NCBI GenBank assembly: GCA_002683785.1
Contig: NYUB01000088.1
Location: forward strand, 5,160-61,339
Direction: 5' to 3'
DNA length: 56,180 nt
Origin: Deltaproteobacteria bacterium
GTDB taxonomy: Bacteria > SAR324 > NAC60-12
Shown: positions 10,265 through 18,198 of the stretch, in pieces
How the letters are laid out: every line of letters starts with the position of its first letter
How positions within the stretch are numbered: position 1 is the first letter of the stretch
The notes under the pieces: generated by a model
Told to the model about the DNA's origin: nothing
Seen by the model: only the letters and a program-made list of their open reading frames with translations
The model's database searches: none
Made by a program: the position numbers and the translations under genes

Positions 10265-11038
10265 ATGAAGATCATTTCTGTCAATCTCAATGGCATCCGC
10301 TCCGCCTGGAAAAAAGGCTTCCTTGAATGGCTGTCTAAAGAAGAAGCAGACATCACCTGTCTCCAGGAAATAAGAATTCAGGAGGATCAGTTGACCGATG
10401 AGATGCTGAACCCTGCAGGTTTGAACAGCCATTACCGCTATGCCCTGAAAAAGGGCTATGCCGGAGTAGGGGTCTTTTCCCAAAAAAAACCGGACAGTGT
10501 GATCAGGGAATTCGGCCGGCCTGAAATCGATGACGAGGGACGGTTCTTACAGGCTGATTTCGGCAAGCTGAGCATTGTTTCCCTTTACCTTCCTTCAGGC
10601 AGTAGTGGAGATGTACGTCAACAGTTCAAATACGGTGTGATGGGTTTTTTTGAAAAGTGGCTTGAGGAGCGCCGACAAGATGGAAGGGAATACATCATTT
10701 GCGGAGACTGGAACATTGCCCATAAACAAATCGACATCAAAAACTGGAGAGGCAACCAGAAAAATTCAGGGTTTCTTCCTGAAGAACGTCAATGGATGAC
10801 GAAGGTTTTTGATGATTTGGGTTATGTTGACGTGTTCCGTAAGCTCAACAGCGAAGAGGAACAATATACTTGGTGGTCTAACCGAGGGCAGGCCTGGGCC
10901 AAGAATGTGGGGTGGCGTATCGATTACCAGGTGGCTTCTCCTGGTATTGCCAGCAAAGCCCATAGTACCTCAATCTTCAAGAATCAGCGTTTTTCGGATC
11001 ATGCTCCACTGATTGTGGAGTACAATGAAGAGATTTAA
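10265..11038 (+). CDS. xth: exodeoxyribonuclease III
   Basis: MKIISVNLNGIRSAWKKGFLEWL, ADITCLQEIR, YIICGDWNIAHKQIDIKN, RIDYQVASPG, FSDHAPLIVEY. Confidence 0.97.
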   Translation: MKIISVNLNGIRSAWKKGFLEWLSKEEADITCLQEIRIQEDQLTDEMLNPAGLNSHYRYALKKGYAGVGVFSQKKPDSVIREFGRPEIDDEGRFLQADFGKLSIVSLYLPSGSSGDVRQQFKYGVMGFFEKWLEERRQDGREYIICGDWNIAHKQIDIKNWRGNQKNSGFLPEERQWMTKVFDDLGYVDVFRKLNSEEEQYTWWSNRGQAWAKNVGWRIDYQVASPGIASKAHSTSIFKNQRFSDHAPLIVEYNEEI

Positions 11039-11080
11039 AACTTTTCTTGCAGAGGAGATGGCAATACCAATTGAAATCCC

Positions 11081-11584
11081 CTATCCCCCGAGTTTAAAGA
11101 CACGGGTGAAGACTTTTCGCAGAAAATCCGCATCCTGAACCCCCGTCAGTTTGTGAATCCGGGACCCGTCAGGTTTGAAAAAAAGGAGGGTTACCTTATC
11201 ACTGTTGTTCATTTCTGCAAAGATCCTTCCCTCCTGGGTCGCGAGATTTGCCACCAAAAAAGTGACTCTGTCTTTGAATTCGGTTTCGAGCGAGTTGACC
11301 ACCCGCTTCAGTTCACGACAGGAGCCTCAGCCAGGGTCATGGATTTGAACCACAACGTTTGTTCCCTGACCAATCAATGAAAGGTCATGATTCTCACTGG
11401 AGCTTTCCCAGAAGAGCCAAACTGCAATGACCAAAACCAGGATGCTGGTGATGGTACTGAGCCAGCGAACCTGTTCTCTTCTGCGGATTTTCACACTTTT
11501 TTTTCTTTGATCTTTTGATGTTTTGCTCATCCGAATCCTCTTATTTAGTTCATCCATTAAAGCATGAAGCATTTCATGATTCAA
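11081..11584 (-). CDS. predicted selenoprotein: membrane-anchored thioredoxin-like protein with UGSC redox motif (UGA at 11327-11329 read as Sec)
   Basis: Upstream ORF (11327-11584) ends ...GTNVVVQIHDPG-TGA. The same frame continues GSCRELKRVVNSLETEFKDRVTFLVANLATQEGRIFAEMNNSDKVTLLFFKPDGSRIHKLTG..., a thioredoxin-like fold with UxxC. SECIS-like stem follows at 11289-11307. Confidence 0.8.
11289..11307 (-). promoter_or_regulatory. candidate bacterial SECIS element
   Basis: Reverse strand AGCGGGU-GGUCA-ACUCGCU: 7-bp stem (one G-U), 5-nt loop beginning GGUC, starting about 19 nt after the UGA. Confidence 0.6.
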
Positions 11585-11672
11585 ATCCTCACCTTGAGGT
11601 TCTCCCTTGAAGCGGCCCTTTGGAAAAAATATCTGGGTTGGATGATGTGAAACTTCCTGTTAGATTAATCCC

Positions 11673-12137
11673 ATGAAAGAAGAAAATCCTCAGACTGATT
11701 TGAATGAAATCAATACAGAATTCAGAACCATCGACGGTTGGCCAACCTGGTTGGAAATCCGCAGGGGGGTACTGGTGCTTTTGCTGGTGTTGGCTCCCGC
11801 AGTCATTCTGAGTACAAATCTTCCTAGCTGGATTCAAAGCTATCATATCACCGGAGAAGCTCTCTGGGGCCTGAAGCGTAAAGGAATGCCGGATGAAGTG
11901 ATTCAACCGATGCTCAAGATGAGAGGTCCTACCTATTTCTTTAAAAGCAGTCTACTTGAAGAAGTTGAAAAAAACATTCCACCCGAGTTTTTCAAAAAGT
12001 ATCATAAAAATATCAAACACTCATTGACTGCTATTCCCGTAGAAAATTCACGATACTTCTTCCTTCCCGTCCTGATCCTCTTCTATGGGGTCGTCTGGTG
12101 GTTCATCCGGCCCTATGAATCCAGGGGGTGGTTCTAA
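11673..12137 (+). CDS. hypothetical membrane protein (two TM segments)
   Basis: 154 aa with RRGVLVLLLVLAPAVIL and YFFLPVLILFYGVVWWFI hydrophobic segments; 3' end overlaps scpB antisense. Confidence 0.55.
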   Translation: MKEENPQTDLNEINTEFRTIDGWPTWLEIRRGVLVLLLVLAPAVILSTNLPSWIQSYHITGEALWGLKRKGMPDEVIQPMLKMRGPTYFFKSSLLEEVEKNIPPEFFKKYHKNIKHSLTAIPVENSRYFFLPVLILFYGVVWWFIRPYESRGWF

Positions 12138-12725
12138 TCCAGGAATTTCAGGGCCGTCCTGGTCTTCTTCAAGTGGAATTTCCAACTGTTCTGATGCGGA
12201 TTCTTCCTTTTCCAGTTCTGCAAGAGCAGGCAGATGTTTCAGATGGGTTAATCCAAAGATTTCCAGAAAATACTTGGTTGTCCCAAAAAGGCTTGGGCGT
12301 CCGGGAACCATTTCCCTTCCGACGATCCGGATCAGTTTCTGTTGGATGAGACGTCGAACCGTGTGGGAAGAATCAACTCCACGGATGAACTCGATGCCAG
12401 CCCGAGTCACAGGTTGTTTATAGGCAATGATGGACAGAGTTTCCATGGTCGCCATTGAAAGCTTGATGGTCTTGACGGTTTCCAGCTTTTGAACCCACCT
12501 GCCATATTCCGTCATCGTTCTCATTTGAAATCCGTCTCCTACGGCTTCGATGCGGAATACCCGTCCAGTTTTTTCAAATTCCTTGTTCAGTTTTTTGATG
12601 GCCTCCCGGATATCCTTGCTGGAAAAACGATCTCCACTCAATTCAACGATTTTCCTGGGCGGAAGAGGTTTTGGAGTGGTGAAGAGGATCGTCTCGACGG
12701 CCTGAAGTAGTTCTTTATCGCTCAT
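12048..12725 (-). CDS. scpB: segregation and condensation protein B
   Basis: LLQAVETILFTTPKPLPPRKI, LSIIAYKQPVTRAGIEFIRGVDSSHTVRRLIQQKLIRIVGRE-PGRPSLFGTTKYFLEIFGL. Confidence 0.95.
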   Translation of the reverse strand: MSDKELLQAVETILFTTPKPLPPRKIVELSGDRFSSKDIREAIKKLNKEFEKTGRVFRIEAVGDGFQMRTMTEYGRWVQKLETVKTIKLSMATMETLSIIAYKQPVTRAGIEFIRGVDSSHTVRRLIQQKLIRIVGREMVPGRPSLFGTTKYFLEIFGLTHLKHLPALAELEKEESASEQLEIPLEEDQDGPEIPGLEPPPGFIGPDEPPDDPIEEDQDGKEEVS

Positions 12726-12945
12726 GGAAATATATCAAATCCGAAAACAAATGCAGGTTGCCGCAAACTAACCCGACCTGGAGGATTAATAAAGCCCTTT
12801 GTCCATGTTCCAACATGGAAAACCTGAACTTTTCCAAGACCAGCATCAGTAAAGATCTGGTGAAATGGATCAAGCTGACTTAAGATGTTGGGTTTTAAAA
12901 GAGAAAAATCTATGATTTTTCAATGTTCTTCAGGTTTGCATCCTG

Positions 12946-14220
12946 TTGAAGTTTAAATTTTGGATCTTCATTCTGAGCAGGAAAACCAGAAACTTTCTTA
13001 GCATGCAAAGATCATTCATGAGGGATCAGGCAGAGAAGACGGACACCAGGATCGTTCATGCAGGCAGGGATTCTGATGCTTATGGAGGCGGTGTTAATCC
13101 ACCGGTTCATCATCTGTCTACGGTCATTTATCCAAGTGTCGAAAAACTGGTAACACGTTATGACAACATCACTCCGGATTCTCGGGTGATGACGTATGGA
13201 ACGAAAGGATCTCCGACCAGTTTTGCCCTTGAAGATGCGGTTGCGGAACTCGAAGGAGGCTTCCGAAGTATTTCCTTTCATTCTGGCCTGGCAGCTGTGG
13301 CAGGGGCTCTGATGGCATTTCTCAAAGCTGGCGACCATCTTCTGATGACCGACAGTGTCTATTTCCCCACCCGGGAGTTCTGTGATTCGATTCTCAAACG
13401 TTTTGGTGTAGAAATAACCTATTACCCTCCCTGTATAGGTTCGGACATTGAAAACATGATCCGGAAAAACACCAGGGTCATCTACACCGAATCACCGGGG
13501 TCACACACCTTTGAAGTGCAGGACATACCAGCCATTTCCAAGGTTGCACATCTGCATCAGATAAAGTTGTTGATGGACAACACCTGGGCTTCACCGGTTT
13601 TTTTCAAACCTTTTGCACATGGAGTGGATGTCTCCATCCAGGCGGCCACCAAATACATCAATGGCCATTCTGATGTCATGCTGGGTCTGGTCACTACCAC
13701 CCGTGAAGACTGGGAACAACTCCGGAATTGTACCTGGCAACTGGGCCAGTGCAGTGGGCCGGATGATCTGTATCTGACTCAACGCGGGCTTCGCACTTTG
13801 GGTGTTCGCATGAAGCAACATCAAAACAACGGGCTCCAGGTGGCCGAATGGCTCAAAAGTCGTCCGGAAGTAAGGAAGGTGCTTCATCCTGCACTTCCCG
13901 ATGACCCGGGGCATGCGCTTTGGAAACGTGATTTTCACGGGGCCGGCGGGCTTTTCGGGATTGAACTTGAACCCTTTGCCCCATCTATGGTGCAGGCCAT
14001 GCTGAATCGTCTTAAACTCTTCGGAATGGGATTTTCCTGGGGGGGCTACGAAAGCCTTATCGTACCATCGGATGTACAAAAAGACCGCCTTTCCGGAAGT
14101 TGGCATTTTGAAGGTCCTCTCTTGCGTTTGAGTGTTGGACTCGAAGATCCGGAAGATTTGATTCAGGACCTGGAACAGGGATTGTGTGAACTTGCCCCTC
14201 AAGCGGGTTCACCTTCCTAA
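12946..14220 (+). CDS. metC: cystathionine beta-lyase / Cys-Met metabolism PLP enzyme
   Basis: DTRIVHAGRDSDAYGGGVNPPVHHLSTVIYPS, MTYGTKGSPTSFALEDAVAELEGG, PLP lysine in QAATKYINGHSDVMLG. Confidence 0.9.
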   Translation: MKFKFWIFILSRKTRNFLSMQRSFMRDQAEKTDTRIVHAGRDSDAYGGGVNPPVHHLSTVIYPSVEKLVTRYDNITPDSRVMTYGTKGSPTSFALEDAVAELEGGFRSISFHSGLAAVAGALMAFLKAGDHLLMTDSVYFPTREFCDSILKRFGVEITYYPPCIGSDIENMIRKNTRVIYTESPGSHTFEVQDIPAISKVAHLHQIKLLMDNTWASPVFFKPFAHGVDVSIQAATKYINGHSDVMLGLVTTTREDWEQLRNCTWQLGQCSGPDDLYLTQRGLRTLGVRMKQHQNNGLQVAEWLKSRPEVRKVLHPALPDDPGHALWKRDFHGAGGLFGIELEPFAPSMVQAMLNRLKLFGMGFSWGGYESLIVPSDVQKDRLSGSWHFEGPLLRLSVGLEDPEDLIQDLEQGLCELAPQAGSPS

Positions 14221-14265
14221 CTGTATAGATCAGTCCCTAAAACTCGGGGATGGACGGAGGAAAAC

Positions 14266-15246
14266 TTGAAAAACAAGAATACAGATCCTTCTGAAAAAAT
14301 GGAAATCCTGATTGCGGAGGAAAACCAGGAAGCTTGTTCTGCATTGGCAGAAGTTCTGAAAAGCTGCGGACATCTGTTGAAGGTGGCACAGGACGGAGAA
14401 GAAGCACTGACTGTTTTCAGAGAGACACGTCCTGATCTGCTCTTCAGCGGGTTGACACTCCCGAAACTTGGAGGGATGGAACTTTTGAGGGAAGTGCAGT
14501 CTGATCCACGGGAAATGCTTTTTGTGATGATTTGTCCGATGAGTGATCCTGAAAAGATTCAGCAGGCTCTAAAAAAGGGGGCAGCAGATTTCTTGACCAG
14601 GCCGATTCAGGAACGGGAAGTGTTGCGTACCCTCGACCGGCTTCAAAGTTTAAAGAAAGGATTTGTCTCCTGTCCCTTAGATTCGAGCGATCCGTCGAAT
14701 TCTGAATCGGTCGATTTTTCGATTCATCCCACAGACCCGAAGGCAGGACTGGTCGAGGAATCTAAAACTCTGGAAATCAAAAATGACTTCGAAAGTGTCC
14801 ATTCCCTTGTCAACTACCTGAACCAGGATCTGATGAGATACGGATTGGTGGAAGATGAGGAACTACTAACGATCAATACCCTGCTGGCAGAGGCACTGGA
14901 AAATGCAATTTTTCACGGCAACCTTGAACTGCCGAAAGAGTTGCGTTTGGAAAACCCTCAACTGTTTTACGAGACCGCAAAACAGAAATCAGGAATGGAG
15001 CCGTATCAAAACCGACGTGTTCTGATTCAGCATGCAATCAGTCGGAATTCTTTCAAATACATCATTCGAGATGAAGGCAAGGGTTTTGAACATACTGAAA
15101 TTCCTGACCCCACGGATCCCCAGAATCTTTTCCAGCTTCAAGGTCGGGGACTGCTGATGATTTCCCTTTTTATGGATGAAATGTTCTGGAATGAACGGGG
15201 TAATGAAATCACCATGATCCGTTACAAGAAACGAAAAAGCTGTTGA
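14266..15246 (+). CDS. response regulator receiver fused to HATPase_c (RsbW-like) domain
   Basis: REC-like N-term (ILIAEENQEACSALAEVLKSCGH...PDLLFSGLTLPKLGGMELL) and C-terminal ALENAIFHGN...IIRDEGKGFEHTEIPDP...GRGLLMISLFMDEM. Confidence 0.85.
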   Translation: MKNKNTDPSEKMEILIAEENQEACSALAEVLKSCGHLLKVAQDGEEALTVFRETRPDLLFSGLTLPKLGGMELLREVQSDPREMLFVMICPMSDPEKIQQALKKGAADFLTRPIQEREVLRTLDRLQSLKKGFVSCPLDSSDPSNSESVDFSIHPTDPKAGLVEESKTLEIKNDFESVHSLVNYLNQDLMRYGLVEDEELLTINTLLAEALENAIFHGNLELPKELRLENPQLFYETAKQKSGMEPYQNRRVLIQHAISRNSFKYIIRDEGKGFEHTEIPDPTDPQNLFQLQGRGLLMISLFMDEMFWNERGNEITMIRYKKRKSC

Positions 15247-16046
15247 TGAAAATAAATCTTTTCTTCCTTGAAGCAAATCCTTTTCCCAGCATCCAAAGGG
15301 CCATGTTCTTTCGACTCATTGTCGGGGTGTTTTTCCCCTTCTTCCTTCAGAGTTGCGGTGATGAGGCCAAGAAGATCAGAGTTCCTGCAGTGGAACTTTA
15401 TCATGAGGCTTTTGTGGCCTACGAGGACGAATATTATCAGGAAGCTGAAAAGAAATTTCAGGTCCTTGTCGAAGAGCATCCGAACACTCAACTTGCCACC
15501 CTGGCTTACCTCAAAATGGGGGATCTCAACTTTAAGCGCAGCAAATGGGAAGATGCGGAGGTCAACTATCGGATGTTTCTAACACTCAATCCACAAAGCC
15601 ATCTGACTCCTTATGTCTTAAACCGGCTCATCGGACTTAATTTTGAAAAAAATTATTATGGTATTTTTTTCCCTTCACGGAATTTCGACCGTAATATGGA
15701 ACCGAACCGGATTATTTTGAAGGAGTACCGTCGGTTTTATCTGCTTTATCCCCAAAGTCCTTACCTTGAAGAAATCCGGGAATACCAGCATAAAGCACGG
15801 GCAGAACTCGCTGAACATGAATTTCTTGTAGGAAATTTCTATTTCCGTGGAAAACTCTTCACATCGGCAGCAGAACGCTACCTTTATCTGCTCCAGCATT
15901 ACCCTGAATTTCCAAGAACGGAGGAAGTCGCACGGAAGCTGATTGAGGCCTACCGGCTCAATGGAGAGCCTATATTGGCTCAAGAAATGGAGGAAGTTTT
16001 GTCATCTTTCCTGGAAAGGCAATCATCAGCCTCTGGAAAATCATGA
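15243..16046 (+). CDS. BamD-like outer membrane assembly lipoprotein (TPR)
   Basis: Lipobox-like LQSCGDE, TPR repeats (AYEDEYYQEAEKKFQVLVEEHPNTQLATLAYLKMGD), NYYGIFFPSRNFDRNMEPNRIILKEYRRFYLLYPQSPY. Confidence 0.8.
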   Translation: MMKINLFFLEANPFPSIQRAMFFRLIVGVFFPFFLQSCGDEAKKIRVPAVELYHEAFVAYEDEYYQEAEKKFQVLVEEHPNTQLATLAYLKMGDLNFKRSKWEDAEVNYRMFLTLNPQSHLTPYVLNRLIGLNFEKNYYGIFFPSRNFDRNMEPNRIILKEYRRFYLLYPQSPYLEEIREYQHKARAELAEHEFLVGNFYFRGKLFTSAAERYLYLLQHYPEFPRTEEVARKLIEAYRLNGEPILAQEMEEVLSSFLERQSSASGKS

Positions 16047-17290
16047 TTTTCCGGATGCACGGATCAAGGGAGGTTTTTTTGACTGAAGAACAGGACATGA
16101 TTTATTCTTTTCAGAAAGGATATTGGCTGAAAGGGGTTCTGGTACTTTTAATCATTGTCCTGGTGAATGGATGTGCTGCCCTCCAGCTTTCGAGGGATCC
16201 CGAGGAAGGGGAATCCACACAACAGACCCAGGAGATCTTGGTTGCAGAAAATCAACAGGAACTGGAACATCTGATCCAGGAAAATGCCAACCTCCGTGAA
16301 AGTCTTGGAAGGCTTGAACAGGATCTGAAAGAACTGAATAAGCGGATCAAACAGCAAAAGCAGGACTTTTCCATGGTCCAGGAACAATGGGAGACCAATT
16401 TCGCTCTGTTGGAACGTTCAGTTGGTTCGACTCTGGAAGAGCTTGAAAAAAAAGCAGCTCAGCGAAGAGAAATGACTCCTGTCGTGATCGGTCAGGATGC
16501 TGGAAATTTAGAGGATCTCTCTGCTGCAGAGGCCGAAAATGTGGAAGAAATTCCTCTTCCTGTGATCGTAACCTATTCCCTGAAACAGGATAATTCAGAG
16601 CGCGAAATCCTAACTCAGGAAGAGGGGCAGAGCCTGAATAATCTGGAACAGATCCGAGATGTCCCGGAAGACGAGGAGCCGGGTTTTGTCGAGTCTGTGG
16701 AGTTGAGACCGGAGGACCTGGAAGATCCGATTCCTTTGGAAGATGCAGCGGAAACCGCAATTCAAGTTGCGGCCAATTTGAGCTCGTCCAAATCCAGGGC
16801 ACAACAGACTCAGGCCAATGTAACAGAACCCCAGGAGCAGGAATTTGAAGACCCGGACCTTTCTGAACCTGAAAATCCTGTCATCCTCATCCGTCACCCC
16901 GGGGTGAAAAAAATCTACAATCAGGGCATGAACGAGGTTATTCAGCGTAAACATGAAAAAGCCATCCGAATCTTTGAAAACTATGTCGAAAGATTCCCAG
17001 AAGACCTGGACAGTGATAATGCCCTCTACTGGATCGGGCATTCGTATTTTCAACTGAAACAGAACCAGAATGCAGAGCGCGCTTTTCGGAAAATTCTGAC
17101 ACGTTATGTGCACCGCCCTACCAGTCAGGGTTACAAGACTCCGGATGCGATCTACATGTTGGGCAAGATTTCAGAAAGACGTAGTGATCTTGTTGCAGCA
17201 GATTACTATTACCGTACGGTCATTGCGCGTTACCCGGGTTCCGTTGCTGCAAAAAACGCAACACGTGATCTTGGACGCCTGTCTCAGTAA
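16043..17290 (+). CDS. YbgF/CpoB-like tol-pal system lipoprotein
   Basis: Lipobox LVNGCAAL, coiled coil, C-terminal TPR (YNQGMNEVIQRKHEKAIRIFENYVERFPEDLDSDNALYWIGHSYFQLKQNQNAERAFRKIL). Confidence 0.8.
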   Translation: MIFRMHGSREVFLTEEQDMIYSFQKGYWLKGVLVLLIIVLVNGCAALQLSRDPEEGESTQQTQEILVAENQQELEHLIQENANLRESLGRLEQDLKELNKRIKQQKQDFSMVQEQWETNFALLERSVGSTLEELEKKAAQRREMTPVVIGQDAGNLEDLSAAEAENVEEIPLPVIVTYSLKQDNSEREILTQEEGQSLNNLEQIRDVPEDEEPGFVESVELRPEDLEDPIPLEDAAETAIQVAANLSSSKSRAQQTQANVTEPQEQEFEDPDLSEPENPVILIRHPGVKKIYNQGMNEVIQRKHEKAIRIFENYVERFPEDLDSDNALYWIGHSYFQLKQNQNAERAFRKILTRYVHRPTSQGYKTPDAIYMLGKISERRSDLVAADYYYRTVIARYPGSVAAKNATRDLGRLSQ

Positions 17291-17541
17291 AGCAGGAAAG
17301 ACCTGAGGATCTCGATTCCCATCAAGGCGGCAACAATGGAAATGTCGAATCCTGCAATCGGTGGAAGGACTTTGCGCAGAGGATTCAGCACAGGTTCCAC
17401 CATGCTCTCTAAAAAACGGAACACAGGATGTCTGGGGTCTGCAATGACCCAACTGAGCAGAGCATAGATGACGAGCATCAGGCTGAAAAGCCTGAGCAGT
17501 GTTGCAAGCACATGGACGAGGGAGTCACCGTACGATTCCAT
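17284..17541 (-). CDS. YggT family integral membrane protein
   Basis: LFSLMLVIYALLSWVIADPRHPVFRFLESMVEPVLNPLRKVLPPIAGFDISIVAALMGIEILRSFL. Confidence 0.92.
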   Translation of the reverse strand: MESYGDSLVHVLATLLRLFSLMLVIYALLSWVIADPRHPVFRFLESMVEPVLNPLRKVLPPIAGFDISIVAALMGIEILRSFLLY

Positions 17542-17673
17542 AACTCGTTAGGATGAAATTAAACTGGCAGCAAGAGTTTGTTGAGTCTTCTATAGGACTT
17601 GGAAAGATTTGAAATGGATTCTTTATTTTGACATTATCCCGATAAAAATCAATCACCTCTATTAGGAATACCC

Positions 17674-18111
17674 ATGATTACAGAAGGAAGCTCAGCTCCA
17701 GATTTCAGTCTCCCTGATCAGGATGGCGTTCAAAGGACACTCAAAGACTTTGCAGGGAAATGGCTTCTACTGTTCTTTTATCCCAAAGACGACACCCCTG
17801 GTTGAACGATTGAAGCCAGGGCTTTCGGCGAAAGCCTGCAAAAGTTTGAGGAAATGGGTGCTGTTGTTTTTGGAGTGAGTCAGGACAGTGTAACGAGCCA
17901 CAAGAAATTCAGGGACAAATATGGATTCCCCATAAACCTGTTAGCTGATCCGGAAAGAGAGATGTCTGGAGAATATGAAAGCATTAAAAAACGAAAAAGC
18001 TTCCTCATTGATCCTCAGGGAAACCTCATAAAAATCTACCCCAAAGTAAAACCAGCGGATCATGCCAAGGAGGTGATTGAAGATCTTGTCCGGATTCAAG
18101 CCGAATCCTAG
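17674..18111 (+). CDS. predicted selenoprotein: Bcp/PrxQ-type peroxiredoxin with Sec at the peroxidatic position (UGA 17803-17805)
   Basis: ATG at 17674 opens MITEGSSAPDFSLPDQDGVQRTLKDFAGKWLLLFFYPKDDTPG-UGA-TIEARAFGESLQKFEEMGAVVFGVSQDSVTSHKKFRDKYGFPINLLADPE..., in frame with ORF 17854-18111. Normal Bcp reads YPKDxTPGCTxEA. Confidence 0.92.
17817..17838 (+). promoter_or_regulatory. candidate bacterial SECIS element
   Basis: CAG(G)GCUUUC-GGC-GAAAGCCUG hairpin: GCUUUC/GAAAGC plus CAG/CUG with one bulged G, starting 11 nt after the UGA. Confidence 0.6.
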
Positions 18112-18198
18112 TGAGGGGAAAATTTCTGAACGGTTTTTGGATTGTTGTAAATATCCGACTAATAAACCAAAACTCTCCATGTTGAGCATGAGGCAAAA

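Noticed and set aside
12803-12818. CCATGTTCCAACATGG inverted repeat upstream of metC
   Set aside because: Perfect 7-bp arms but no regulator or repeated copies seen, so no function can be supported.
13591-14202. 203-aa minus-strand ORF antisense to metC
   Set aside because: No recognisable domain; fully inside a strong PLP enzyme gene.
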